Shown piece after piece: positions 24,884-33,412 of a stretch of DNA of 64,000 nt. A program made the translations under genes and the position numbers. Every line of letters begins with the position of its first letter. Positions within the stretch are counted from its first letter, which is position 1. The stretch is from Natronoarchaeum philippinense (GTDB lineage: Archaea; Halobacteriota; Halobacteria; Halobacteriales; Natronoarchaeaceae), in NCBI RefSeq assembly GCF_900215575.1, contig NZ_OBEJ01000002.1:682001-746000 (forward strand), read 5' to 3'. The notes under the pieces were generated by a model. That model saw only the letters and a list, made by a program, of their open reading frames with translations. It was not told where the DNA came from and did not search any database.

Positions 24884-25384
24884 ATGGCAGAATCAGATAC
24901 GGCAGTCGATGACGGGCAGTGTCGCGCCCTCACAGAGAGCGGCCAGCGGTGCTCGCGGCCCGCGGACGACGACGGGTTCTGCTACCAGCACGACGGCTCC
25001 GATCCGACGGTCGACGACGAACGCGGCGACGACACGACCATGAGTTCCAACACGGACGACGCCGACGACGGGAACGAATCGGACGAGACACAGTCCGGGG
25101 ACGCCGACGCTGATCTCCGGGACGCCCGCGAGACGGCAAAGCAGGTCGCGGACGAGTTCATCGACGATCCGTTCGACGGCATCATCGAGATCACGCGCGA
25201 CGATGCCGACGGCGACTGGCGGGTGGTCCTCGAAGTGATCGAGCGCCGATCGATCCCCGACACGCAGGACATCCTCGGCCGCTACGAGGTGTCGGTCGGT
25301 CCCAGCGGCGATCTCGGCGGCTATCGGCTCACGGGGCGCTATCGCCGAGGAAACGTCTCCGACGAGCAGTCGCCGGAGCCGTGA
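24884..25384 (+). CDS. gvpO: Gas vesicle protein GvpO with N-terminal Cys3His motif
   Basis: The C-terminal part (about residues 70-166) matches halophile GvpO: DPFDGIIEITRDDADGDWRVVLEVIERRSIPDTQDILGRYEV, then GYRLTGRYRRG. GvpO is essential for vesicle formation and affects gvp transcript levels in Halobacterium. The N-terminus carries Cys13, Cys23, Cys33 and His36 in CxA-LTESGQRC and GFCYQH, a probable zinc-binding motif not present in the GvpO I remember. A 35-residue acidic linker joins the parts. It is co-transcribed with gvpA. Confidence 0.88.
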   Translation: MAESDTAVDDGQCRALTESGQRCSRPADDDGFCYQHDGSDPTVDDERGDDTTMSSNTDDADDGNESDETQSGDADADLRDARETAKQVADEFIDDPFDGIIEITRDDADGDWRVVLEVIERRSIPDTQDILGRYEVSVGPSGDLGGYRLTGRYRRGNVSDEQSPEP

Positions 25385-25469
25385 GTTCCGGCGCTTTGCT
25401 CGTTCGTTTAACGCAATAAAATCGGTGTATTTTTGTCATACATAACGGAGCGTTTACACGACAACGGAG

Positions 25470-26018
25470 ATGCTCCCGAAGCCACAGCGGCCTGCGGACT
25501 CGCGCGGCCAGACCGGCGTCGAGACGCTCGTAGTGTTCATAGCGACGGTGATCGTGGCCGCGATCGCGGCGGCGCTGCTTTTGAACACGGTGCTGGCGCT
25601 CCAGTCGCAGGCCATCGCCACCAGCGAGGAGAGCATCGAGCAGGTCACGGAACGCGTACAGGTCGTCACGGCGTTCGGCGAGGTCGACGACGGCCGAATT
25701 GAAACCGTCACTTTGCGCGTGCGCACGGCGCCCGGCGCGGAGTCGATCGATCTGTCCGCAGCGTCCGTCCAGACAGTCGGTGACGGCGTCGATCCGAACT
25801 GGTCTGTCGGCGTCGTCGGCTCCGATCGGTCGGTGCTGACCGACGGCAGCGAACTCGGCTACGTTCACGTCTACGGTGAGTCCGGCCTCCCGGCCGACAG
25901 GGGACTGACGCCGGGAGAGCGCGTCACAGTTCGAATCACCACGGGCGCGGGCGCGACGACCGTATACGTCGTGAACGTTCCCGACACGCTGGCCGGACAG
26001 AGCGTCGTCGAGGTGTAA
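25470..26018 (+). CDS. Archaellin (archaeal flagellin)
   Basis: The 182-residue protein has a class III signal peptide: a short hydrophilic leader ending in SRG (residue 13), then QTGVETLVVFIATVIVAAIAAALLLNT, which is the archaellin N-terminal helix. The C-terminus (TTVYVVNVPDTLAGQSVVEV) is also archaellin-like. It should be cut by the prepilin/archaellin peptidase and assembled into an archaellum filament. No other arl (fla) genes are nearby; the gene stands alone after gvpO. AT-rich promoter sequence (acgcaataaaatcggtgtattttt) precedes it. A specialised minor archaellin is possible. Confidence 0.85.
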   Translation: MLPKPQRPADSRGQTGVETLVVFIATVIVAAIAAALLLNTVLALQSQAIATSEESIEQVTERVQVVTAFGEVDDGRIETVTLRVRTAPGAESIDLSAASVQTVGDGVDPNWSVGVVGSDRSVLTDGSELGYVHVYGESGLPADRGLTPGERVTVRITTGAGATTVYVVNVPDTLAGQSVVEV

Positions 26019-26114
26019 GTGGCCGCCGCTCAGCGGCACGAAATCGTCGGTGCGACCGGTCGTGCGACCGAAACTGTTTTATTTGCGCCCGAAGGGCTGT
26101 GACAGACGAACACG

Positions 26115-26390
26115 ATGGACGCCCGACTACGCACGCTGGCGACGCTCTATCAGGCGTCGCCGGCCCGAACGACGTTGTTCACCTTCCTTCCGGTTATACT
26201 GGCTATCACGCTGGTCGTCGGCGCCATCGCGTCATCGGCGTCGCTGACGGTTGCGCTGCCGGCGGCTGGCGGGTTGGTCGCCTACGCTGCGATGACGACG
26301 CGCTATCACGCCGCGGCGCTCCGGCGACACCGTCTCACAGTGCTGTCGATCGCAGCTGAAGCCGACGATCGAGGCGGTCCGCAGGAGTAG
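26115..26390 (+). CDS. Small membrane protein, function unknown
   Basis: The 91-residue protein has two hydrophobic segments (about residues 20-42 and 44-62), with basic residues around RYHAAALRRHRL on what would be the cytoplasmic side. A good TATA-like element (ctgttttatttg, about 26074-26085) precedes it, which supports a real gene. I do not recognise a family. Confidence 0.6.
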   Translation: MDARLRTLATLYQASPARTTLFTFLPVILAITLVVGAIASSASLTVALPAAGGLVAYAAMTTRYHAAALRRHRLTVLSIAAEADDRGGPQE

Positions 26391-26466
26391 CGCGCTGGTC
26401 TGGGTAGCGGGGATCTGAGTGCTTTTCGGCGGCGCTTTTTTGTCAGTGCGGGCGAGATAGTCGGCT

Positions 26467-26697
26467 ATGACGACGGTCGACATCGAATACTGCGTTCCCT
26501 GTGGTCACCTCGATCGCGCACAGGACCTCCAGCGAGCGATTCTACAGGCGCTGGGTCGAGAGATCGAGGCCGTCACACTACGAACCGGGACCGGCGGCGT
26601 GTTCCGCGTCGACGTCGACGGGGAGACGATTTTCGACATCGCCGAGGACGAGTTCGACATCGATCGGATCGTCCGTGATGTCCGGCAACGCTCCTGA
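26467..26697 (+). CDS. Rdx family protein (SelT/SelW/SelH-like, CxxC)
   Basis: The 76-residue protein has the thioredoxin-like pattern of the Rdx family: strand VDIEYCVPCGHLDRAQDLQRAIL with C9-V-P-C12, then a second half with GGVFRVDVDGETIFD. The family is redox active, but its substrate is unknown. A T-rich promoter (gcgcttttttgtca, about 26432-26445) lies just upstream. Confidence 0.85.
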   Translation: MTTVDIEYCVPCGHLDRAQDLQRAILQALGREIEAVTLRTGTGGVFRVDVDGETIFDIAEDEFDIDRIVRDVRQRS

Positions 26698-26926
26698 CGA
26701 GTCGTACAGGTGATAGTTCCGGCGCCACAGACGCGTGGTAGCAACTGACGGCCAACGGGGCCACGACGAACTCGATTTTGAAGAACAGTAACGTTCTTTC
26801 CTTTGGATTTTGCCGGTGTTCGAAGACCTTCACAATAGTTCCTTGCCAATGGATAGCAAAGGCTTTAGTTCGGGTCAGACAAAACTTTCAGACACTGCTG
26901 GCCTGCTACGGGCCGGGACCACAAAT

Positions 26927-28822
26927 ATGACTGACGACGAACTTATCTGGCGAATCGCGGGCGGTTCCGGGGACGGAATCGACTCGACGAGCCAGAACTT
27001 CGCCAAGGCCCTGATGCGAACGGGGCTGAACGTATTCACGCATCGTCACTATCCGTCACGAATCCGCGGCGGCCACACGTACGTGGAGATCCGCGCCGCC
27101 GACCACGACGTTCAGTCGCGCGGTGACGGATACAACTTCCTCCTCGCTCTCGGCGACTCGTTCGCCCGGAACCCGAAGGAGAACGCCTACTACGGTGACG
27201 AGGAGACAAAGCCGCTTTCGGAGAACCTCGACGATCTCCGTGAAGGCGGCATTATCGTCTACGACTCGGGGCTGCTCGACGCCGAGGACGTGCCGGAACT
27301 CGAAGAACGCGCCGAGGAGAATGACTGGCACGTGTTCGACATCGACCTCCGGTCGATCGCCAAAGAACACGGCCGCGAGGTCATGCGCAACACGGCCGGT
27401 GTCGGTGTCACCGCCGCGCTGCTGGGCATGGAACTCGAACCGTTCGAGAACCTGATGGAGGAGGCGATGGGCGGCGACATCCTCGAACAGAACATCGAGG
27501 TGCTTCACGACGCCCACGAGCAGGTTCAGGAAGACTACGAGTTCAGCCACGACCTGCAGGTGCCGGAAGGCTCGAACGACGAGGAACAGGTCCTCGTTTC
27601 GGGCTCGAACGGCGTCGCCTACGGTGCGCTGGACGCCGGCTGTCGCTTCATCGCCGGCTACCCGATGACGCCGTGGACCGACGTGTTCACGATCATGTCC
27701 CAGAACCTGCCCGAATTCGGCGGGATCTCCGAGCAGGTCGAGGACGAGATCGCCGCGGCGGCGCTGGCAGTCGGTGCCAGCCACGCGGGCGTCAAGTCGA
27801 TGTCCGGTTCCTCCGGCGGTGGCTTCGCGCTGATGAGCGAGCCGCTCGGCCTCGCCGAGATGACCGAGACGCCGCTCGTGCTGATCGAGGCGATGCGGGC
27901 CGGTCCCTCGACGGGGATGCCCACCAAGCCCGAGCAGTCCGACCTCGAGCACATCCTCTACACGAGTCAGGGTGACTCGAACCGCGTCGTGTTCGCGCCC
28001 GGCAGCCCCGCCGAGGCCTACGAGCAGACGCGGATGGCGTTCAAGATCGCCTACGACTACCAGATCCCGGCGATCGTCATCATCGACCAGAAGCTCTCGG
28101 GCGAGAACCGCAGCGTCCCCAAGAGCTTCTTCGACCGCCAGCCCGACCCGGACCCGGGCAGTGTGCTCACCGAAGACGAGATCGCCGAGGCGGCCCACGA
28201 CGAGTCGGGCAAGTTCCAGCGCTTCCTCCACGACACCGAGGACGGCGTCAGCCCGCGCTCGCTGCCCGGCCAGAAGGGCGGTCGCTATCTCGCAACCGGT
28301 AACGAGCACAACCTCGCCGGCCACATCAGTGAGGACCCCGAGAACCGCGTCGCCCAGATGGACCGTCGCATGCAGAAGCTCGAATCCATCCGCTCGGAAC
28401 TCGACGACGACCACGAGTCCCAGCAGTCCTACACCGGCCCCGAAGACGCCGAGTACGGACTCATCACGTGGGGCACCCAGCAGGGTGCCGTCGAGGAAGC
28501 CGTCGCGCGACTCAACGAACAGGGCCACTCGGTCAAGTCGATCGGCGTCAGCGACCTGATGCCGTACCCCGCCGAGGAGATGACCGAGTTCCTCGAGAGC
28601 GTCGACGAGGCGATCGTCGTCGAGATGAACGCCACCGCACAGTTCCGCGGGCTGACCCAGAAGGAACTCGGCCGGTTCGGCGAGAAGCTATCGAGCCTGC
28701 TCAAGTACAACGGGAACCCCTTCGAGCCCTGGGAGATCGTCGAGGGCTTCGAGGCACAGATCGACGGCGAGGGCCAGACGCCGGGCACCAACACCCGCAT
28801 CGAGCCCGCCGCCGGAGACTAA
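26927..28822 (+). CDS. porA: Pyruvate (2-oxoacid):ferredoxin oxidoreductase alpha subunit (gamma-alpha fusion)
   Basis: The 631-residue protein fuses the gamma domain (residues about 1-190, starting with WRIAGGSGDGIDSTSQNFAKAL) with the alpha domain (from about residue 215, SNGVAYGALDAGCRFIAGYPMTPWTD). With PorB it decarboxylates a 2-oxoacid to acyl-CoA and reduces ferredoxin. The N-terminal motif HRHYPSRIRGGHTYVEIRA and the length point to the pyruvate enzyme rather than the 2-oxoglutarate enzyme KorA, which I recall as about 590 residues. The start is the ATG at 26927. porB follows after 17 bases behind a perfect GAGGTGATC ribosome binding site. Confidence 0.85.
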   Translation: MTDDELIWRIAGGSGDGIDSTSQNFAKALMRTGLNVFTHRHYPSRIRGGHTYVEIRAADHDVQSRGDGYNFLLALGDSFARNPKENAYYGDEETKPLSENLDDLREGGIIVYDSGLLDAEDVPELEERAEENDWHVFDIDLRSIAKEHGREVMRNTAGVGVTAALLGMELEPFENLMEEAMGGDILEQNIEVLHDAHEQVQEDYEFSHDLQVPEGSNDEEQVLVSGSNGVAYGALDAGCRFIAGYPMTPWTDVFTIMSQNLPEFGGISEQVEDEIAAAALAVGASHAGVKSMSGSSGGGFALMSEPLGLAEMTETPLVLIEAMRAGPSTGMPTKPEQSDLEHILYTSQGDSNRVVFAPGSPAEAYEQTRMAFKIAYDYQIPAIVIIDQKLSGENRSVPKSFFDRQPDPDPGSVLTEDEIAEAAHDESGKFQRFLHDTEDGVSPRSLPGQKGGRYLATGNEHNLAGHISEDPENRVAQMDRRMQKLESIRSELDDDHESQQSYTGPEDAEYGLITWGTQQGAVEEAVARLNEQGHSVKSIGVSDLMPYPAEEMTEFLESVDEAIVVEMNATAQFRGLTQKELGRFGEKLSSLLKYNGNPFEPWEIVEGFEAQIDGEGQTPGTNTRIEPAAGD

Positions 28823-28839
28823 CCACGAGGTGATCACGC

Positions 28840-29781
28840 ATGAGCGCATTCAACGCAATCGGTGAAGAACGAGAGATCGACCGCGACGAGTACACGCCCG
28901 GCATCGAGCCCCAGCCGACGTGGTGTCCTGGCTGTGGCGACTTCGGCGTCCTCAAGGCGCTGAAACAGGCCCTGCCGGAAGTCGGCCGCTCGCCCGAGGA
29001 GACGCTGGTCTGTACGGGCATCGGCTGTTCCGGCAAGCTCAACAGCTATCTGGACAGCTACGGGTTCCACACGATCCACGGCCGGTCGCTGCCGGTCGCC
29101 CGCGCCGCCAACCTCGCCAACCCCGGCCTCGAAGTCATCGCCGCGGGTGGCGACGGTGACGGCTACGGCATCGGTGGGAACCACTTCATCCACACGGCTC
29201 GTGAGAACCACGACATGACCTACATCGTGTTCAACAACGAGATCTTCGGGCTGACCAAGGGTCAGACCTCCCCGACCAGCCCCAAGGGTCACAAGTCCAA
29301 GACCCAGCCCCACGGCTCGGCCAAGTCGCCGATCCGTCCCCTGAGCCTGTCGCTGACCGCCGGCTCGTCCTACGTCGCACGGACAGCTGCGGTCAACCCG
29401 AACCAGGCAAAGGAGATCCTCATCGAGGCGATGGAGCACGACGGGTTCGCCCACGTCGACTTCCTGACCCAGTGTCCCACCTGGAACAAGGACGCAAAGC
29501 AGTACGTCCCCTACATCGACATCCAGGATTCGGACGACTACAGTCACGACATCCACGACCGCGGCGAGGCCGCCGACATGGCCCAGCAGGCCGAGGAAGC
29601 TCTCTACGAGGGCGAAGTGCTGACCGGTCGGTTCTACGTCGACGACGACCGACCCTCCTACACCCAGGAGAAGCAGGAGATCGGCGAGATGCCCGAGGAA
29701 CCGCTCGCTGAGCGGTACTTCGACGACGACTACGAGTGGGAGACCGAGCGGTCCTACGACCTGCTCGACCGGCACGCCTAA
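28840..29781 (+). CDS. porB: Pyruvate (2-oxoacid):ferredoxin oxidoreductase beta subunit
   Basis: The 313-residue protein holds the thiamine diphosphate site (GGDGDGYGIGGNHFIHTAREN and FNNEIFGLTKGQTSPTSP) and the N-terminal CPGCGDFGVL motif. It is the catalytic subunit that pairs with PorA. Its length fits halobacterial PorB. The gene pair is followed by an LrpA1-type regulator, an arrangement I also remember from Halobacterium salinarum. Confidence 0.9.
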   Translation: MSAFNAIGEEREIDRDEYTPGIEPQPTWCPGCGDFGVLKALKQALPEVGRSPEETLVCTGIGCSGKLNSYLDSYGFHTIHGRSLPVARAANLANPGLEVIAAGGDGDGYGIGGNHFIHTARENHDMTYIVFNNEIFGLTKGQTSPTSPKGHKSKTQPHGSAKSPIRPLSLSLTAGSSYVARTAAVNPNQAKEILIEAMEHDGFAHVDFLTQCPTWNKDAKQYVPYIDIQDSDDYSHDIHDRGEAADMAQQAEEALYEGEVLTGRFYVDDDRPSYTQEKQEIGEMPEEPLAERYFDDDYEWETERSYDLLDRHA

Positions 29782-29871
29782 CTCGGCCACCTCTTTCCGT
29801 TCTGAACGTTTCGCGTCAAAGAGGTTAACCGATTCAAAAGATATTTTCCGTTCGGCGCAAATTATACAGGC

Positions 29872-30300
29872 ATGAGCACCGAGTCTACGGAGGACCGAAT
29901 CCTCTCCGTTCTCGAAGAGGACGCCAAAGCGTCCTACGCCGACATTGCGAGCCGCGCCGACGTGTCCAAACCGACAGTTCGTAAGTACATCGAGAAGCTC
30001 GAAGACGAGGGCGTCATCGTCGGCTACTCGGCCGATATCGACCCCAAGAAGCTATCGAGTCAGTCGATTGCGATGGTCGGCGTCGACGTCGAGAGCGAGC
30101 GCTACGTCGAGGCGACGCGGGCGCTCAAGAACTTAGAGGAGATCGAAGAGCTGTACACGTCCAGCGGCGACCACATGCTGATGGCGGAGGTCCGTGCCGG
30201 CGACGGCGACGAACTGGCCGACGTTATCAGCGACCGCATCATGGAGATCGACGGCGTCACCGCGGCCCATCCCTCGTTCCTGCAGGAGCGCCTGAAGTAA
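29872..30300 (+). CDS. lrpA1: Lrp/AsnC family transcriptional regulator (LrpA1-like)
   Basis: The 142-residue protein has an N-terminal winged helix-turn-helix (DRILSVLEEDAKASYADIASRADVSKPTVRKYIEKL) and a C-terminal RAM ligand-binding domain (about residues 60-140). Lrp-type regulators respond to amino acids. In Halobacterium, LrpA1 controls an aspartate transaminase gene as I recall. A TATA-like AT stretch (aaaagatatttt, about 29837-29848) precedes the ATG. Its position after porAB suggests a link to 2-oxoacid and amino acid metabolism. Confidence 0.85.
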   Translation: MSTESTEDRILSVLEEDAKASYADIASRADVSKPTVRKYIEKLEDEGVIVGYSADIDPKKLSSQSIAMVGVDVESERYVEATRALKNLEEIEELYTSSGDHMLMAEVRAGDGDELADVISDRIMEIDGVTAAHPSFLQERLK

Positions 30301-30357
30301 CCCCCGCTCGCCTGTCGGCATCCGGACCGTTTTGGTCGTCCCGCCCGTACTTCGTGT

Positions 30358-30843
30358 ATGGCAGTATTTCAGCGCGAGACGGTCGTCCACGCGCCGCTGT
30401 CGGACGTCTGGGAGTTTCATTCGACGGTCGACGGGCTGGTCGCGCTCACGCCGGACTGGATGGGCTTGCGCGTCGAGTCGGTCGTCGGTCCCGACGGCGA
30501 CTCAGATCCGGACGAACTCGATACTGGAGCGGAGATTTCGATGTCGATGCAGCCCTTCGGTGTGGGGCCGCGCCAGCGCTGGACTTCCCGGATCGTCGAA
30601 CGCGAGACGGGCGACGGCGTCGCGCGCTTTCGTGACGAGATGGACGGCGGCCCCTTCGCACATTGGGACCACACGCACTCGTTTTTCGCCCGCGATGAGG
30701 ACCGAACCGTCGTCCGCGACCGCGTCGAGTACGAACTCCCGCTCGGCGCCGTCGGTCGGGCGGCGGGCCCCTTCGCAGTCGTCGGCTTTGAGCCGATGTT
30801 CCGGTATCGACACCGGCGGACCAAGGAGCTGCTCGAAGACTGA
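30358..30843 (+). CDS. SRPBCC superfamily protein
   Basis: The 161-residue protein fits the START/SRPBCC lipid-binding fold, beginning VFQRETVVHAPLSDVWEFHSTVDGLVALTPDWMGLRV and ending in a long C-terminal helix (FRYRHRRTKELLED). Such haloarchaeal proteins are of unknown ligand. It lies 40 bp before the DMT transporter gene, on the same strand. Confidence 0.82.
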   Translation: MAVFQRETVVHAPLSDVWEFHSTVDGLVALTPDWMGLRVESVVGPDGDSDPDELDTGAEISMSMQPFGVGPRQRWTSRIVERETGDGVARFRDEMDGGPFAHWDHTHSFFARDEDRTVVRDRVEYELPLGAVGRAAGPFAVVGFEPMFRYRHRRTKELLED

Positions 30844-30882
30844 GCCGAAACCGCAAAGCGAGCGCCGCGACGCCGTTGTGAC

Positions 30883-31857
30883 GTGAGCGACGACCTCAGC
30901 GCGTGGGTCGATGAGCATGTCCCCCCGATGGCGGCTCTGGGCGTCGCCGTCGCGGCGGTCAGCACCGCCGCGATTCTGGTGCGCTGGAGCCGGGCGCCGT
31001 CAAGCGTCGCGGCCTTCTATCGCGTGCTCTTTACCCTCGCGTTGATCGCGCCGTTCGCGCTCGGAGACCACAGCGGCGAGTTCCGTCAGCTCTCGCGTCG
31101 GGACGCCGGCGCCGCGGTCGTCGCGGGCGTCGCACTGGCGCTGCACTTCGCGTCGTGGTTCGAGAGCCTATCGTGGACCAGCGTGGCGGCGTCGACGACG
31201 CTCGTCCAGACCCAGCCTGTCTTCGTCGCGGTCGGGGCGGCGCTGGTGCTCGGTGAGTACGTCGATCGACGGGTCGTCCTCGGAATCGGCGTCGCGCTCT
31301 GTGGGGCGGTCGTGATGTCGCTCGCCGATCCCGAGGCGTCGGTGGCGGTCGCCGGGGAGGCCCGAATCGGCAACGCGCTGGCGGTCGTCGGCGCCGCGGC
31401 GGGGGCGGCCTACTTTCTCGCCGGGCGATCGATCCGCCAGCGCGTCACGGTGTTTCCGTACGTCACCGTGGTGTACGCAGCCTGCGCGGCGACGCTGCTC
31501 GTCGTGGTGCTCGCACGAGGACAACCGTTGTTCGCGTACCCGCCCCGAGAGTGGCTGCTCTTTCTCGGCCTCGCGGTCGGACCCGGACTCTTCGGGCACA
31601 CGGTCGTGAACTGGGCGCTCGAACACGTTCGGTCGACGGTCGCCAGCGTGGCGCTGCTGGGCGAGCCGGTCGGCGCGACGCTGCTGGCGCTCCTCTTGCT
31701 CTCGGAAGTGCCGACGACAGTCACGCTCGCCGGCGGAGGAGTGGTGATCGCTGGAATCTACCTGACGAGCACGGCGCGACGGCGGCCGGACGCCGGCGGG
31801 GCCGCGGCGTCCAGCGACGGCGAGTCGGGTGCGCGACCGGACGACAGAAGCAGCTAG
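30883..31857 (+). CDS. DMT superfamily transporter (EamA family)
   Basis: The 324-residue membrane protein has about ten hydrophobic helices in two EamA repeats, with the typical phrases ILVRWSRAPSSVAAFYRVLFT in the first and GLFGHTVVNWALEHVRSTVASVALLGEPVGATLLALLLL in the second. It exports or imports small metabolites; the substrate is unknown. The start is a GTG at 30883. Its stop overlaps the stop of the convergent queC gene (ctag). Confidence 0.88.
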   Translation: MSDDLSAWVDEHVPPMAALGVAVAAVSTAAILVRWSRAPSSVAAFYRVLFTLALIAPFALGDHSGEFRQLSRRDAGAAVVAGVALALHFASWFESLSWTSVAASTTLVQTQPVFVAVGAALVLGEYVDRRVVLGIGVALCGAVVMSLADPEASVAVAGEARIGNALAVVGAAAGAAYFLAGRSIRQRVTVFPYVTVVYAACAATLLVVVLARGQPLFAYPPREWLLFLGLAVGPGLFGHTVVNWALEHVRSTVASVALLGEPVGATLLALLLLSEVPTTVTLAGGGVVIAGIYLTSTARRRPDAGGAAASSDGESGARPDDRSS

Positions 31858-32585
31858 TCGGCGTACTCGGGGCGGCGCTCGTACTCGATCGGATCGCGGA
31901 CGCCGACGCGCTGGAACGCCTCCAGCCGGTACGCGCAGGCGTCGCAGGTACCACAGGCCGGCGCTTCCTCGCGGTAGCAGCTCCACGTGAGCTCGTAGGG
32001 GACGCCGAGGTCGCGCCCGAGGTCGGCGATATCGGTCTTCGAGAGTTCGGCAAAAGGCGCCGCGATCTCGATCTCGGTGTCGGGCTTCGTGCCGGCGTCG
32101 ACGACGCCTTGGAACGCCTCGAAGAATGCGGGGCGACAGTCCGGATAGCCCGAGAAGTCCTCGCTGTGGGCGCCGATGAAGATGGCCTCACAGTCGTTGG
32201 TTTCGGCGTAGGAGACGGCCATCGCAAGCAGGTTCGCGTTCCGGAAGGGGACGTACGTGTCGGGAATCTCCTCGTCGTCGGTGTCGGCGGCGTCCTCCAC
32301 GTCGATCTCGTCGTCGGTCAGGCTCGACCCGCCGATGCGCGCGAGGTGGCTCGTTTCGACGCGCAGGAACTCTTCTGCGTCGAGTTCCTCCGCGAGCGCG
32401 CGGGCGCACTCGTACTCTTTGCCCTCGGTGCGCTGGCCGTAGGAGGTGTGGAGCAGGTACAGGTCGTAGCCCCGCTCGCGGGCCTCGTAGGCCGCGGTCG
32501 CGCTGTCCATCCCGCCGGAAGCCAGCACGACGGCGCCGGGGGACTGTTCGTCGGTCGGTTCGTCGAAAGTGGTGGTGTCGGTCAT
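31854..32585 (-). CDS. queC: 7-cyano-7-deazaguanine synthase QueC
   Basis: The 243-residue protein has the PP-loop ATP motif VVLASGGMDSATA and the C-terminal zinc site SCYREEAPACGTCDAC. It turns 7-carboxy-7-deazaguanine into preQ0, the precursor of archaeosine in archaeal tRNA. It is the last gene of the queD-queE-queC set, starting 3 bases after the queE stop. Confidence 0.94.
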   Translation of the reverse strand: MTDTTTFDEPTDEQSPGAVVLASGGMDSATAAYEARERGYDLYLLHTSYGQRTEGKEYECARALAEELDAEEFLRVETSHLARIGGSSLTDDEIDVEDAADTDDEEIPDTYVPFRNANLLAMAVSYAETNDCEAIFIGAHSEDFSGYPDCRPAFFEAFQGVVDAGTKPDTEIEIAAPFAELSKTDIADLGRDLGVPYELTWSCYREEAPACGTCDACAYRLEAFQRVGVRDPIEYERRPEYAD

Positions 32586-32588
32586 GGG

Positions 32589-33410
32589 TCAGGTTTCGGG
32601 GGCGTCGTTCCAGAGGTCGACGTGCAGTCGGGGCGTGTACCGGAACCCGTGTTCGAGCGCGAGGTCGGCGACGCGCTCGCGGGTTTCGGCGAGTCGCTCC
32701 CGGGTCGCACCTTCGGGCATCAGCAGAACCCGGTCGTCCGGGATCGGCGCGTCGGCGGCGTCGCGCAGTCGGTCGAGCAGGTCGAGGATCTCGGGGAGGT
32801 CGCCGTCGTCGGCGACGACGAACTTCAGTTGCGTCTCGTAGTCTGCGACCAGCGCCGTCAGGGCGTCGAGGTCGATTCGGCGGTCGTCGTGGCGCTCGGC
32901 CCACTCGCCGTCGCCCGCGGGGTCGCGCTCGGCGGTCGGCGTGCTGTTCGAGAGCTTCGGGCTGACGCTGGCGAGGTCGATCGGGGCGTCCCGGTGGATC
33001 GTCCCGTTGGTCTCGACGGTGACGTGATAGCCGGCGGCGTCGAGCCGTTCGATCAGGTCGACGGCGGCGTCGTGGATCAGCGGCTCACCACCGGTCAGGA
33101 CGACGTGGTTTGCCTCGTCATAGCCCTCGACCGCGTCGACGATCTCGTCGATCGACTGCCAAGCGTGGGTCGGCTCCCACGAGGTGTGATAGGAGTCACA
33201 GAACCAGCACCGAAGGTTACAGCCCGATGTACGGACGAACACCGACGGCGTCCCCGCGAGTCGGCCCTCGCCCTGCAGCGAGTAGAACAGCTCGTTGATC
33301 GGGAGGCCGTCCTCGGGCGGCGACTCGGTGTCCGTGCTGTCGCCGTCAGTGATGTTGCCGTCGGGGGCGTCGCCGTCTCGATCGACCGCGGCGTCGGAAC
33401 TAACGGGCAC
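32589..33410 (-). CDS. queE: 7-carboxy-7-deazaguanine synthase QueE (radical SAM)
   Basis: The 273-residue protein has the radical SAM cluster motif CNLRCWFC preceded by FYSLQGEGRLAGTPSVFVRTSG, the QueE signature. It makes 7-carboxy-7-deazaguanine from 6-carboxytetrahydropterin. I place the start at the GTG at 33410, 2 bases after the queD stop; the longer frame upstream is the shadow of queD. The N-terminal 40 residues are acidic and variable. Confidence 0.92.
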   Translation of the reverse strand: MPVSSDAAVDRDGDAPDGNITDGDSTDTESPPEDGLPINELFYSLQGEGRLAGTPSVFVRTSGCNLRCWFCDSYHTSWEPTHAWQSIDEIVDAVEGYDEANHVVLTGGEPLIHDAAVDLIERLDAAGYHVTVETNGTIHRDAPIDLASVSPKLSNSTPTAERDPAGDGEWAERHDDRRIDLDALTALVADYETQLKFVVADDGDLPEILDLLDRLRDAADAPIPDDRVLLMPEGATRERLAETRERVADLALEHGFRYTPRLHVDLWNDAPET

Positions 33411-33412
33411 GG

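Noticed and set aside
26740-26926. Extended N-terminus of PorA from 26810
   Set aside because: The extra 39 residues do not resemble the family, and the ATG at 26927 gives the usual start with an AT-rich promoter upstream. An imperfect inverted repeat (agaac...gttct near 26783-26798) was too weak to report.
27056-28528. 490-residue open frame on the minus strand
   Set aside because: It is antisense to porA, whose two domains are clear.
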